The notes under the pieces are model-generated. The model was not told where the DNA came from, did no database searches, and saw nothing but the letters and a program-made list of their open reading frames with translations. DNA of 64,000 nt. Origin: Bifidobacterium asteroides. Its GTDB lineage: Bacteria > Actinomycetota > Actinomycetes > Actinomycetales > Bifidobacteriaceae. The stretch is taken from positions 682,001 through 746,000 of the forward strand of contig NZ_QGLK01000001.1 of assembly GCF_003202755.1 (NCBI RefSeq), written 5' to 3'. Shown here piece after piece: positions 45,030 to 54,643 of this stretch. The position numbers and the translations under genes are program-made. Position 1 is the first letter of the stretch, and each line of letters starts with the position of its first letter.

Positions 45030-45487
45030 TCAGGTGGCACATGGAACGTAAAGGCAGCCTCTGGACGGCATTGGTGTGTTCCGTGGCGGGCTTGGCTATT
45101 TACCTGGCCTCGTCAATGACGGGGTATCTTGCTGGAAAAGGATTGAGCGCAGTAGTGATCGTCTGCACGCTGCTGGCATGGGTGTGCCTGGCACCGGTCG
45201 AGCTGGCCCGGCTTGATGGAGAGCAAAGTGTTGTAGCTTCCATGAGGTCTCTTGCGGCTGAGGTGCTCCTGTTGATTGCCTTCGCAGTATTTGCCATGTC
45301 GCGGGTCAGATTGGCGGCGGATGTCTATTTCATCCCGGTCAATTACCCCCCGTCTGAGCAGACGGCGCTCAATTGGTCCATTCTCGGAGTTGCGGGATAT
45401 GCGGTGGCCATCGTGGCAGTAATTGTCCGCTTCTGCGGTGAGCCCCGACCGCTCGCCATTTCCGCAGGCTCTGGGTCTAAGGTCTGA
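45026..45487 (+). CDS. Small membrane protein after GH3
   Basis: A 153-residue protein with about four membrane helices (near residues 12-34, 38-58, 74-93 and 118-139). I do not recognise a family. Its ATG overlaps the GH3 stop (ATGA), so it is translated with GH3 and may be a partner or anchor for it. It is followed by a 135-base gap with a GGCCGGCC palindrome and TTTTC near 45532-45543 that may terminate some transcripts before GH2. Confidence 0.7.
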   Translation: MIRWHMERKGSLWTALVCSVAGLAIYLASSMTGYLAGKGLSAVVIVCTLLAWVCLAPVELARLDGEQSVVASMRSLAAEVLLLIAFAVFAMSRVRLAADVYFIPVNYPPSEQTALNWSILGVAGYAVAIVAVIVRFCGEPRPLAISAGSGSKV

Positions 45488-45622
45488 TTTTTAAGGACGC
45501 AGTAAGGGTCGGCACCAGTTTTAGGCATCGGCCGGCCTTTTCTCGAACTGGTCTTGTCGGCTGCCACTCCGGCTTCAAAGGATGGCGGTTGGCAAGACCT
45601 TACGACACAGTGAAGGAACTTC

Positions 45623-48106
45623 ATGAAAGCAACTGAGTGGAACCAGGGGTGGCGATACCGCCATTTGCAGGAGAGGGATGAGCCTTGGACGTCTGTGGAG
45701 CTTCCCCACGATGCCATGCTGGGGGAACCCAGGAGACCCGATGCCCCGAGTGGGGCCAACAGCGGATGGTTTGTGGGGCGTGACTACGAATACGTCAAGG
45801 AAATCCGCACGGACGGACTGGGTCCGCATGAGACAATGATTCTTGAGTTCGAGGGGGTATATCAACACAGCGAAGTTTGGCTGGACGATCGCAAACTGAG
45901 CTTCCATCCTTATGGGTACACGGGGTTTTTCGTCGATCTGAGCGGGAAAATGCAGCCAGGCGGCAAGGGGACGATTCGTGTTGTCGCGCGCAATGCTGAA
46001 CAGCCGAATTCCCGCTGGTACTCAGGGGCGGGCATCTACCGCCCCGTCACGCTGTGGACCGCTGAGGCGCAATGCATCCGCCCCGGCGGCATCAAAGTCT
46101 CCACCCTGGGCACCGACCCCTGCGCCATTCACGTGTCTTTGCAGGCCTCGTCCGCAGGGACTGCGCAGATTCGCATTCTGCCCACCGATGCGCAACAGGG
46201 AGAATTCTTGGCTGATGTCGAGGTTCCTGTGGATGCGGAAGGAAAGGCCCAGGCGGATATCGATCTTCCTGATGCGAGCCCGTGGAGTCCTGAGAGCCCG
46301 ACGTTGTATGAATGCCAGGTCCTCTTCGTCTCCTCCTCGGGCTGCCAGGACCTCGCGCGGGCTAGGTTCGGCATACGGACTGTCGCCTGGGGAGATCAGG
46401 GCCTGCTCATCAATGGTGTCCGCAGAATCCTCAAAGGGGCCTGCGTCCACCATGACAACGGGATTCTTGGCGCCTGTGCTTGGCCTGAGGCCGAGGAGCG
46501 GAAGGTCAGGCTGCTCAAGCACAACGGCTACAATGCCATCCGCAGTGCCCACAACCCCTGTTCCAAGAGCTTTCTGGAGGCCTGCGACCGTCTAGGTATG
46601 CTGGTCCTGGACGAGTACATAGACCACTGGTACATACACAAGACGCTGCATGACTATGTGCAGTACTTTCCGCGATGGTGGCGTCGGGATCTGGCCGACA
46701 TGGTGGCAAAGGACTTCAACCATCCATCGGTCATCATGTACTCTGTCGGCAACGAGGTCAGCGAAACCGCACAGCCGAAGGGGATTGAACTGACCAAACG
46801 CATGGTCGAGGTTCTGCACGGGCTGGATGCCGGTCGACCCGTGACATGCGGCGTTAATATCTTTTTCAACTTTCTGAGCTCCATCGGACTAGGCGTGTAT
46901 TCGGATAAAAAAGCCGAAAAGGAGGCAGCACAAGGCGCCAAACGAAATACAGGTTCCGCACAGAGCCGGCACCGTGGTGCGGTAGGCAGCCAGTTCTTCA
47001 ACGACATGGCGGGAATCATGGGGGCTAATTTCATGAAGACCGGGGCCACCCTGCCAGCCTGCGACCGTCGGACGCGCGGAGCCTTCGCCTGCATGGACGT
47101 TGCTGGATATAACTATGGCATCAAACGATACGCAAATGATCTGCGCCGGTACCCTCATAGGCTTATTTTGGGCACCGAGACCTTCTGCAGTGATGCTGAC
47201 GAATTCATGCGTCTGGCCCACCGGAATCCGCGTCTGATCGGCGACTTCGTCTGGGCGGGAATGGACTATCTGGGCGAAGTCGGCGTAGGAGCCTGGGAGT
47301 ATCGGCAGGAGGCGCCGCGGTTCAGCGGCTTCGGTTGGCTTACTGCAGGTTCCGGACGTCTGGACCTGACCGGCAGGCCCCTGGGCGAGGCCCTGTATAC
47401 CCGTGTGGCATTAGGGGCTGAAACTGGTCCCTATCTTGCGGTTCGACCCGTCAACCATGCGGGGGAGCGGCATTCCCCCAGCGCTTGGAAGATGACCGAT
47501 GCCCTGGATTCGTGGAGCTGGGATGGATGCGAGGGCCGGACTGCACAAGTAGAGGTATATGCCCGAGCATATGAGGTTGTCTTGAGGCTCAATGGACGTT
47601 GCGTAGGGCGCTCGCGTTCGCACGGAAGCACTAGGTTCCGCTTTTCCTGCCCTTATGAGCACGGGATGCTGGAGGCTTTGGCATACGACCGGTCCGGTCA
47701 GTTGATTGGCCGACAGGAGCTACGCTCTGCCGGTACAGAAACGATAATTACCTTGGATGCCGATCGAGAGTATGTACGTCCAGGCGGGCTGTGTTTCCTG
47801 CGGGTGAGATACACGGATGATCAAGGAATCGATAAGCCGATGGTCCATGGGGAGCTGGCCTGCCATGTGCAGGGCGGTCGGCTGCTGGCCCTTGGATGTG
47901 CGGCACCATATAATCCTGAGGGATTTCTCAAGGGGCATACGCGCAGCTATTACGGCCAGGCATTGGCAGTGGTGCAGGCCGATCGGTCAGTTAGCCTTCA
48001 GAGTCCGTCAAAGCTTGACTTTGAGATTTCCGACGGCCGTCATCAAAGCGCCATCTGCATTCCGATACGTGATGAGGAGTTGACAGCGGAGGAGAGCCAT
48101 GCGTGA
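45623..48106 (+). CDS. GH2 glycosidase (beta-galactosidase/beta-glucuronidase-like)
   Basis: An 827-residue GH2 enzyme: N-terminal sugar-binding domain (WRYRHLQERDEPWTSVELPHDAM; GVYQHSEVWLDDRKL), Ig-like domain, then the barrel with HHDNG, the general acid E378 in MYSVGNEVSET and the nucleophile E519 in LGTETF. A C-terminal Ig-like domain follows. GH2 family members act on beta-galactosides, glucuronides or mannosides; the order and spacing suit a beta-galactosidase-like enzyme, but the substrate is open. No signal peptide, so cytosolic. ATG 45623 follows a weak GAAGGAA site. It overlaps the GtrA-like gene by 8 bases. Confidence 0.85.
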   Translation: MKATEWNQGWRYRHLQERDEPWTSVELPHDAMLGEPRRPDAPSGANSGWFVGRDYEYVKEIRTDGLGPHETMILEFEGVYQHSEVWLDDRKLSFHPYGYTGFFVDLSGKMQPGGKGTIRVVARNAEQPNSRWYSGAGIYRPVTLWTAEAQCIRPGGIKVSTLGTDPCAIHVSLQASSAGTAQIRILPTDAQQGEFLADVEVPVDAEGKAQADIDLPDASPWSPESPTLYECQVLFVSSSGCQDLARARFGIRTVAWGDQGLLINGVRRILKGACVHHDNGILGACAWPEAEERKVRLLKHNGYNAIRSAHNPCSKSFLEACDRLGMLVLDEYIDHWYIHKTLHDYVQYFPRWWRRDLADMVAKDFNHPSVIMYSVGNEVSETAQPKGIELTKRMVEVLHGLDAGRPVTCGVNIFFNFLSSIGLGVYSDKKAEKEAAQGAKRNTGSAQSRHRGAVGSQFFNDMAGIMGANFMKTGATLPACDRRTRGAFACMDVAGYNYGIKRYANDLRRYPHRLILGTETFCSDADEFMRLAHRNPRLIGDFVWAGMDYLGEVGVGAWEYRQEAPRFSGFGWLTAGSGRLDLTGRPLGEALYTRVALGAETGPYLAVRPVNHAGERHSPSAWKMTDALDSWSWDGCEGRTAQVEVYARAYEVVLRLNGRCVGRSRSHGSTRFRFSCPYEHGMLEALAYDRSGQLIGRQELRSAGTETIITLDADREYVRPGGLCFLRVRYTDDQGIDKPMVHGELACHVQGGRLLALGCAAPYNPEGFLKGHTRSYYGQALAVVQADRSVSLQSPSKLDFEISDGRHQSAICIPIRDEELTAEESHA

Positions 48107-48686
48107 CATCCGTTCGGTTGTGGTCCTGCGCTGGAGACGATTTGCATCCCGTCATCGGCGGATCGCCCAGTTTCTCACCTTTTATGCCTTCTCCCTGTTG
48201 GTGACGCTTTTGCAATATTTGATGCTGACTTTTTTGCCGGAGGTCGTCTATCGGTTTACGGATTGGTGTTCGATACCTGCTCAGCTTGGGCATATTCATA
48301 TTGGCGTTGTGGATACCTATGTGTTCGATTACCCGGTGACCGGCGATGCCACTGGTGGCATGGGATATTTCGCTGCCTTTGCGTTCACCCTTTTTGTTGC
48401 CCAATGCGTCAATTTTCCTATGCAGCGCAATGTCACTTTCAAGTCGCACGGCAATATCTGGTATCAGATTTTCTGGTATATCATCGCCTTTGTCGCCATC
48501 ACCGTCGTCTGCTCTGTGCTGATGGGGCTATACGTGCCCGTCTGCAAACGTTTCTTTCCGCCGTCGGTTTATAACGTGCTGATCACCGTGATCAATGGTG
48601 GCGTGCAGATGGTCATTTACTTTCCCGTGTACGCCATCATCTTCCCCGAGGGCAAGCCGCAGACAGTCTCGGGGAAAGGCCAGTGA
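48099..48686 (+). CDS. GtrA-like membrane protein
   Basis: A 195-residue protein with about four membrane helices (QFLTFYAFSLLVTLLQYLMLTF; YFAAFAFTLFVAQCVNFPMQRNVTFKS; the QIFWYIIAFVAITVVCSVLMG helix; and a last helix near residue 165). The NFPMQRNVTF segment is typical of GtrA proteins, which help flip or transfer lipid-linked sugars in surface glycan synthesis. It overlaps the GH2 gene, unusual company for a GtrA protein. A link between glycosidase activity and surface sugars is inference. Confidence 0.75.
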   Translation: MRDIRSVVVLRWRRFASRHRRIAQFLTFYAFSLLVTLLQYLMLTFLPEVVYRFTDWCSIPAQLGHIHIGVVDTYVFDYPVTGDATGGMGYFAAFAFTLFVAQCVNFPMQRNVTFKSHGNIWYQIFWYIIAFVAITVVCSVLMGLYVPVCKRFFPPSVYNVLITVINGGVQMVIYFPVYAIIFPEGKPQTVSGKGQ

Positions 48687-48704
48687 AGGATATAATTCAA
48701 CGAA

Positions 48705-48733
48705 TTGACAAAATCGATCCATCCTTCTAATCT
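48705..48733 (+). promoter_or_regulatory. Consensus-like promoter of xylA
   Basis: TTGACA (48705-48710), a 17-base spacer and TAATCT (48728-48733) give a near-ideal vegetative promoter about 80 bases upstream of xylA. The leader contains a small hairpin GGAGGAA/TTCCTCC (48743-48765) before the AAAGGAG ribosome site. Confidence 0.65.
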
Positions 48734-48813
48734 TGTTGATCAGGAGGAAGGAACCGGTTTCCTCCCCTGTGAACGCTGTAAAAGCAAATGCAATAGGCAA
48801 AGGAGCATTTCGT

Positions 48814-50157
48814 ATGGGTCTGTGGGACGTCGACAAGATCGAATACGTGGGTCGCCAGGGCGTGAAGGAGGGCCTGGGCTTTCGTTACTACGACAAGAAT
48901 AAGGTGGTGGCCGGCAAGCCCATGAAGGACTGGCTGCGCTTCGCCGTAGCCTGGTGGCACACCTTCAACCAGGGTCTGGTGGATCCCTTTGGCGATCCCA
49001 CCGCGCAGAGGCCCTACTACCGCTACACCGATCCCATGGATCAGGCGCTGGCCAAGGTGGACTACGCCTTCGAGCTCTTTACCAAGCTTGGGGTCGAGTT
49101 CTTCTGCTTCCACGACCGCGATCTGGCTCCCGAGGGCGACACCCTGCGCGAGACCGATGCCAATCTTGACAAGGTGATCGACCGCATCGAAGCTGCCATG
49201 AAGGACACTGGCGTCAAGTTGCTCTGGAACACCTCGTCGCTCTTCACCAACCCCCGCTTCGAGGCCGGCGCCGGTACCTCGCCCTTTGCTGACATCTATG
49301 CATACTCGGCAGGCCAGCTCAAGCACAGCTTGGAGATCGGCAAGCGGCTTGGCGCTGAGAACTACGTCTTCTGGGGCGGCCGTGAGGGCTACGAATCCCT
49401 TTGGAACACCCGCATGAAAGAGGAGCAGGACCATATGGCTACCCTCTTCCACATGTGCGTGGACTACGCCAAGGAGATCGGCTTCGACGCGCAGTTCCTG
49501 ATTGAGCCCAAGCCCAAGGAGCCCACGCTACACCAGTACGACTACGACGCGGCCACCACCATCAACTTCCTGCGCACCTACGACCTGCAGGACAACTTCA
49601 AGCTCAACATCGAGGGCAACCACGCCAACCTGGCCATGCATACCTATCAGCATGAGGTCCGCGTGGCCCGCGAGGCCGGATTCCTGGGATCCCTGGATGC
49701 CAACCAGGGCGACAAGCTGATCGGCTGGGACATGGACGAGTTCCCCTCGGACCTCTACGATGCCACCGCCGTCATGTGGGAGGTGCTGGCCAACGGGAGC
49801 ATCGGGCCCCGCGGAGGCCTGAACTTCGACGCCAAGCCGCGCCGTTCCTCCTTCCTGCCAGAGGACCTCTTCAGGACCCACATCGTGGGTATGGACACCT
49901 ATGCCGCCGGTCTGCTGGTCGCGGCCAAGATGCATGAGGACGGCTACATCGAGCAGCTGCAGCAGGAGCGCTACTCCTCCTTCGAGTCTGGTATCGGCGC
50001 CACGGTTGAGGACGGCACGGCCACGCTGGCCTCCCTTGAGGAGTACAGCCTTGACAAGCCGCAGGCTGAACTGATCGCCGCCGACAAATCCGACCATCTT
50101 GAAGTGGTCAAGGCCACCATCAACAACTATATCGTCGAGGCTCTGGCTCAGGCCTGA
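48814..50157 (+). CDS. xylA: Xylose isomerase
   Basis: A 447-residue class II xylose isomerase that converts D-xylose to D-xylulose. Both family signatures are clear: [10 protein letters not shown] and LIEPKPKEP. The metal-site region continues with [33 protein letters not shown] and [14 protein letters not shown] 48814 has AAAGGAG upstream, and the open frame before it (to 48733) lies in the promoter. Codon use is strongly biased to the preferred C/G-ending codons, suggesting high expression. No xylulokinase gene is adjacent. Confidence 0.96.
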   Translation: MGLWDVDKIEYVGRQGVKEGLGFRYYDKNKVVAGKPMKDWLRFAVAWWHTFNQGLVDPFGDPTAQRPYYRYTDPMDQALAKVDYAFELFTKLGVEFFCFHDRDLAPEGDTLRETDANLDKVIDRIEAAMKDTGVKLLWNTSSLFTNPRFEAGAGTSPFADIYAYSAGQLKHSLEIGKRLGAENYVFWGGREGYESLWNTRMKEEQDHMATLFHMCVDYAKEIGFDAQFLIEPKPKEPTLHQYDYDAATTINFLRTYDLQDNFKLNIEGNHANLAMHTYQHEVRVAREAGFLGSLDANQGDKLIGWDMDEFPSDLYDATAVMWEVLANGSIGPRGGLNFDAKPRRSSFLPEDLFRTHIVGMDTYAAGLLVAAKMHEDGYIEQLQQERYSSFESGIGATVEDGTATLASLEEYSLDKPQAELIAADKSDHLEVVKATINNYIVEALAQA

Positions 50158-50177
50158 GATCTAACCAAGCATCGCTC

Positions 50178-50220
50178 AACCCTGTGCGAGGGAATTCGCC
50201 CCGTCGTGCAGGGGTTTCTT
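50178..50220 (+). terminator. Terminator after xylA
   Basis: AACCCTGTGCGA (50178-50189) pairs with TCGTGCAGGGGTT (50204-50216), with one extra base bulged and one or two wobble or mismatched pairs. TTTCTT follows. This matches an intrinsic terminator for xylA. Confidence 0.65.
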
Positions 50221-50426
50221 ATGCGCTTTGGGCTATCCGGGATTGCTGCGTGTCATGGTGAGGAGACACTCGGATATGTCTGCGGAAAAATAAAGCGGGG
50301 ATTTTCTGATTTGAGTAATGCCTAAGGCTTGAGGAATAGCCATTCCGGAAGTATTCGCATTTCTGTTCTTTTAAGCGACTTTTCTGTGTTTCCGAGGATT
50401 GTTGTAGTTCTTATGTGGTAAGGGGC

Positions 50427-50451
50427 TATAATGGAACTAAATCGCTTTAGT
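50427..50451 (+). promoter_or_regulatory. -10 box and LacI-type operator of the GH18/ABC operon
   Basis: TATAAT (50427-50432) is followed after three bases by the palindrome ACTAAATCGCTTTAGT (50436-50451), so a bound repressor would cover the transcription start. A TTGTAG (50402-50407) is a weak -35 candidate. The same arrangement precedes GH38 at 56054-56078. No LacI-family gene is in the window. Confidence 0.75.
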
Positions 50452-50492
50452 AAATCATTGAAGAACTACTGCGAACAACATGGAGGTTGTCG

Positions 50493-51419
50493 ATGTCGAA
50501 TGAGGCTGAGGGCAGGCCAGACAGTAATCGCGAAAGTGATGAACCAGGACCTATTTTGGCCGGTTATTACCGCGCATGGCACGATAACTGCGGAAAGCCG
50601 AGAGGGGATTCGATTTCGCTTGGCGATGTGCCCGCAGATCTGGATCTTGTGTCAATCATCACCAATGGAGAAGTCGATGATGATTTTTGGGTTGCTCTGC
50701 CGGCCTACATCGAAAAACTCCATTCGCAAGGCACAAAGGTAGTCAGAACCTTGTTTTTGGACTGCCTCTATCAGGATACCTACGAGGATTGCGGCAAAGT
50801 CCACACTTTCAGCAGGCTTGGCGAAGAAAACGGCGGACCAGATCGCCGTGCCGACGAGATAATTGCCAATTACCTGAAGCCCTTTGACTACGACGGCCTG
50901 GTGATCGATGTCGATCATGAACCTGAGTCCGAGCAAATGGCTGCTACAGCCGAGGTGTTTCATGCTTTGGCGAAAAAGTGGGGCCCTGGTTCAGCGTCCT
51001 CGCGCCTCATGATTTTCGATCAGGATATTCTTCTGCCTCAGACCAGTCTGATTGCTCAGGTCTATAAGGATTGCTCCTATTACTTTGCTGACACCTATGG
51101 CATGGATGTTCGTCGTATTCAGGGACTTTTCGAGCAGGTTCGTGACTTTGTCCCCGCTTCAAAATTCGTCACTGGTTTTTCATTCTATGAAGAAGGAGGC
51201 CCTCGATGGGGTGATGTCACATATCCGTTTGAAGAAAGCAGGGTCAAAGACCTCCTATTCTGGCATCCGGCTGGTTCGAACCGCACAGGAGGACTGTTCG
51301 CCTATGCAATAGATCGCGATGGGGTTGCCCAAGGTGACGATCGGTTGAGGCGAACCGATTTTAAAACTATGCACTATGTAAAAGAGCAATTGGAGAACAA
51401 AGGAGTCTCTCATGAATAA
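50493..51419 (+). CDS. Cytosolic GH18-like endo-beta-N-acetylglucosaminidase-type protein
   Basis: A 308-residue barrel related to the EndoS/EndoF2 branch of GH18: ILAGYYRAWHD, GDVPADLDLVSII, YIEKLHSQGTKVVRTLFL, TGFSFYEEGG and GGLFAYAIDRDG. The GH18 signature DGxDxDxE appears as DGLVIDVD: the first Asp is V137, D139 is kept, and the acid Glu is D141, with E143 two residues later. There is no signal peptide, so it works inside the cell. ATG 50493 has TGGAGG six bases upstream. It heads the operon with the first ABC importer and overlaps the binding-protein gene by 8 bases. It may cleave or only bind imported N-glycans. Confidence 0.78.
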   Translation: MSNEAEGRPDSNRESDEPGPILAGYYRAWHDNCGKPRGDSISLGDVPADLDLVSIITNGEVDDDFWVALPAYIEKLHSQGTKVVRTLFLDCLYQDTYEDCGKVHTFSRLGEENGGPDRRADEIIANYLKPFDYDGLVIDVDHEPESEQMAATAEVFHALAKKWGPGSASSRLMIFDQDILLPQTSLIAQVYKDCSYYFADTYGMDVRRIQGLFEQVRDFVPASKFVTGFSFYEEGGPRWGDVTYPFEESRVKDLLFWHPAGSNRTGGLFAYAIDRDGVAQGDDRLRRTDFKTMHYVKEQLENKGVSHE

Positions 51420-52770
51420 ACTAGGGAAAATATCAGTCATGTTGCTGGCTGCGGCTACCAGCGTCGGGATTTTATCGTCGTGCGGCTCTTCCGAATCGGA
51501 TAAGAAAACAGTCAAGTTTGCCTACCAGGCCACCGGAGACACCAGTGCCATAAGCAAGTGGATGAAAGACGTCAAAGCCCAGTTTGAGTCTGAGAACAAA
51601 GGCGCTACTCTGAAGCTGGAGCCTATCAAGTCGAACGGGGATGACTACGGTAGCAAGCTGGCCTTGATGAGCAAATCCGAAAAAACCGCTCCAGACCTCA
51701 TGATCCTTGACACGGAAATGATCCGTCCCTATGTCGCAGCTGGTTACCTGAAGCCCATTGATGATCAACTGAAGGGATGGAAGGACTGGTCGCAGTATTT
51801 TGACAGTTCGAAGAATGCCGGCAAAGCCGATGATGGAAAAATCTATGCAGTCCCTCTGGGCACTGACACCAGGGGTATCTGGTATAACAAGGACATTCTC
51901 AAGAAGGCCGGCCTGAGTGACAACTGGCAGCCTAAATCCTGGGATGAGGTAATCGATGCGGCGACGAAGATCAAGAAAACGCAGCCCGATGTAATACCGA
52001 TGAACCTCTATGCCGGCCGTCCTTTGGGTGAGGTCTCCGTCATGCAGGGCTTCGATATGCTTCTTTATGGCACCAAGGGCGGCACACTGTACAACACCAA
52101 GACTCAGAAGTGGGTCACTGGTTCCAAGCAATTCAAAGACTCCCTCCAGTTCATCAAGGATATTTACAGCAAGGGTCTGGCACCCACGCCTCAGCAGGCT
52201 CTGGATCCTCAGCTTGGTGACAAGGTCGGGCAACAGTGGATGCCTCAGTCCAAACTAGGGATGTCGATCGAGGGCAACTGGCTTGCTTCATCGTGGATGC
52301 CCGGCGGCGACAGCGAATGGGCTGACTGGCAGAAGCATATTGGCTGGTGTGGATTCCCAACTCAGAACGGGCAGAAGCCTGGTCTGATCTCCATGTCTGG
52401 CGGTTGGGGCCTGGCGCTGTCCAGCCATACGCAGAATCCTGATCTTGCTTTCAAAGCACTTAAAGTTTTCCAAAATGAGAAGCACGCTGCAGCGTACGAC
52501 ACAATCTCCGGATCAATCGCAGTACGCAAGGATGTAGAGCAAGACAAGAAATACCTGGGATCCAATCCCACTATCAAGTTCTTCACGGATTTGGCCAAGT
52601 ACAGTCAGTACAGGCCGGCGAACTCCCAGTACAAAGAGGTGTCCGACCAGGTCGCCATAGCCACGGAAAGCGTATTGACCGGCCAGAAGTCAGTCAAGGA
52701 TGCAGCAGCCGAATACGATTCTGCGATAACCAAAACTGTAGGTGCCGATCATACAGAAGCCGCGAAGTAA
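51412..52770 (+). CDS. ABC sugar importer, substrate-binding lipoprotein 1
   Basis: A 452-residue extracellular binding protein of the family 1 type. The signal peptide ends in a lipobox LSSC (Cys24), followed by a short Ser-rich linker. The mature part has PDLMILDTEMIRPYVAAGYLKPID, GTDTRGIWYNKDILKKAGL and SMSGGWGLALSSHTQNPDLAF, typical of oligosaccharide importers. AAAGGAG lies before ATG 51412, within the end of the GH18-like gene. Its genes for two permeases follow. The substrate is probably N-glycan fragments, by context. Confidence 0.9.
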   Translation: MNKLGKISVMLLAAATSVGILSSCGSSESDKKTVKFAYQATGDTSAISKWMKDVKAQFESENKGATLKLEPIKSNGDDYGSKLALMSKSEKTAPDLMILDTEMIRPYVAAGYLKPIDDQLKGWKDWSQYFDSSKNAGKADDGKIYAVPLGTDTRGIWYNKDILKKAGLSDNWQPKSWDEVIDAATKIKKTQPDVIPMNLYAGRPLGEVSVMQGFDMLLYGTKGGTLYNTKTQKWVTGSKQFKDSLQFIKDIYSKGLAPTPQQALDPQLGDKVGQQWMPQSKLGMSIEGNWLASSWMPGGDSEWADWQKHIGWCGFPTQNGQKPGLISMSGGWGLALSSHTQNPDLAFKALKVFQNEKHAAAYDTISGSIAVRKDVEQDKKYLGSNPTIKFFTDLAKYSQYRPANSQYKEVSDQVAIATESVLTGQKSVKDAAAEYDSAITKTVGADHTEAAK

Positions 52771-52814
52771 CCGAATTCCATTCGCTGGTTTTCTTTCGTG
52801 ACTGAGAGAAGAAA

Positions 52815-53705
52815 ATGAATAGCAGCACAAGAAAGAAATTGATAAACGCTGAGCACTACACCCCGATTCTGCCAGCAGCGGCGATGATGGTGCTTTTCCT
52901 GCTTGGCCCAATCATATGGTCCTTATATGCGTCGCTGACCGACTATTCAATGGTTGGCTCAACGGCTGTCAACCCACACTTTGTCGGCCTGAAGAACTAT
53001 GTAGCGCTTTTTACGGATCCTGTTTTTCCCAAGTCCCTCTGGCTTACCATTCTTCTGATTCTAGCCTCGGCACTAATTGGGCAGAACATTCTGGGCATGG
53101 TATTGGCTCTGCTCAGTCAAAAAGCGCCCAGAAGACTGACGAAGGTCGTGGACTCAATAGTGGTTCTGGCTTGGGTCATTCCGGACATTGTCGGGTGCTA
53201 CTGCGCCTATGCGCTCTTTGCTGGCGGAGGCACTCTTGACGCTTTGGGCAAGGTGGTGGGAGCTGATTGGTCGGCTCTTCTTTACTACCATCCAATGACC
53301 ATCGTCATCATTGTGAACGTCTGGCGCGGTACTGCCTTTTCCATGCTCATCTATCAAGCTGCACTGAACGACATCTCCAAGGATGTTATCGAAGCCGCTG
53401 AGATAGACGGCGCGAACGCCTGGCAGTCTTTCTTCAGAATCAAGCTGCCTATCATGCGGCACTCGATTCTTACCAATCTGATGTTGATCACCCTGCAGAC
53501 GCTCTCTGTCTTCAGCATCATCATTGTGCTGACCGGCGGGGGACCTGGCACGAATTCGAGCACCCTTCCCGTTCTTGCCTACCTGGAGGCTTTCAACTTC
53601 TCGAAGTTGGGATATGGAACCGCCATCTCGGTGATATTGGTCGTCGTGGGTGCCCTCTTCTCGGTGCTCTATATCAAGCTGCTAAGGACGAATGATGAAG
53701 ACTGA
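52815..53705 (+). CDS. ABC sugar importer, permease 1a
   Basis: A 296-residue inner-membrane subunit of the MalF type with six helices, starting at LPAAAMMVLFLLGPIIWSLYASLTDY. The ATPase contact loop is EAAEIDGANAWQSFFRIKLPIM. It overlaps the second permease by 14 bases. No ATPase gene is in this operon, so a shared MsmK-like ATPase encoded elsewhere must power it, as is usual for bifidobacterial sugar importers. Confidence 0.9.
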   Translation: MNSSTRKKLINAEHYTPILPAAAMMVLFLLGPIIWSLYASLTDYSMVGSTAVNPHFVGLKNYVALFTDPVFPKSLWLTILLILASALIGQNILGMVLALLSQKAPRRLTKVVDSIVVLAWVIPDIVGCYCAYALFAGGGTLDALGKVVGADWSALLYYHPMTIVIIVNVWRGTAFSMLIYQAALNDISKDVIEAAEIDGANAWQSFFRIKLPIMRHSILTNLMLITLQTLSVFSIIIVLTGGGPGTNSSTLPVLAYLEAFNFSKLGYGTAISVILVVVGALFSVLYIKLLRTNDED

Positions 53706-54555
53706 AGCCACTGTTGATCCACGGATGAACGCGCCACACAGGTATGACTGGATGAAGCTGGTCGCTGCGGTACTGACAGCCCTAATAGGGTTTCTATTCG
53801 CTGCGCCTATGCTCTGGCTGCTGGTGGCCTCCTTCAATACGCATGCAACCCTGTCTTCGTTCAACTTGGGTTTTTCCTTCCAGAACTTCGTGAAGGTATT
53901 CAACATGCAGACCTTCGGGTTGCCTATTGTCAACTCGCTGATTATCAGTATTGGTACATCGGTCCTGGTGGTGACTTTTTCGGTCCTGGCAGCCTATCCT
54001 CTCTCCAGATTCCGTTCCAAGACCACCAACCGGACCGTTAACGCCATCCTCTTCGCCAGTTGTTTGCCGATTACAGCCATGATGGTCCCTGTTTACGGGA
54101 TATTCGTTCAGCTTCACCTGATTGATTCACTGACCGGGACCATCCTTTTCATGACTGCCTGCGGATTGCCGCAGGGCATCTTCATGATGAAGAATTTCAT
54201 GGATTCTGTCCCGGTTACCTTGGAGGAAGCTGCTTGGGTGGATGGAGCCACGAGAATGCAGGCCCTGTTCCATGTGGTCGTGCCTCTGATGGTTCCATCG
54301 CTTCTGGTTATTTTTATTTCGGAATTCGCTGGAAACTGGGGGAACTTCTTTGTTCCCTTCATGCTTCTGATGTCTCCGGATAAGGAACCGGCAGCCGTCA
54401 GCATATACACTTTCTTCGGGCAGCATGGCACGGTTGCCTATGGCCAGCTGGCAGCTTTCTCGCTGCTGTATTCGATACCTATTCTGATTATTTACGAAGT
54501 TACGAATAGATACATTGGCAATCAAACCCTGCTTGCAGGTGCAGTCAAGGAGTAG
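53692..54555 (+). CDS. ABC sugar importer, permease 1b
   Basis: A 287-residue MalG-type subunit with six helices and the loop EEAAWVDGATRMQALFHVVVPLM. Two ATG codons (53692 and 53695) are adjacent and either may start the protein. It pairs with permease 1a. An 88-base gap with no terminator separates it from the secreted GH18-like gene, so the operon probably continues. Confidence 0.9.
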   Translation: MMKTEATVDPRMNAPHRYDWMKLVAAVLTALIGFLFAAPMLWLLVASFNTHATLSSFNLGFSFQNFVKVFNMQTFGLPIVNSLIISIGTSVLVVTFSVLAAYPLSRFRSKTTNRTVNAILFASCLPITAMMVPVYGIFVQLHLIDSLTGTILFMTACGLPQGIFMMKNFMDSVPVTLEEAAWVDGATRMQALFHVVVPLMVPSLLVIFISEFAGNWGNFFVPFMLLMSPDKEPAAVSIYTFFGQHGTVAYGQLAAFSLLYSIPILIIYEVTNRYIGNQTLLAGAVKE

Positions 54556-54643
54556 AAGCGAAGTGTCGATGCTATGGAGAGGAGGGAATCGACATTTTAT
54601 CTGCTTCTGTTAAAGCAAAGGCAAGTTTGAAAAGAGATCAACC

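Noticed and set aside
48814-50157. xylA as part of the N-glycan locus
   Set aside because: It has its own strong promoter and terminator and lacks the ACTAAA-N4-TTTAGT operator.
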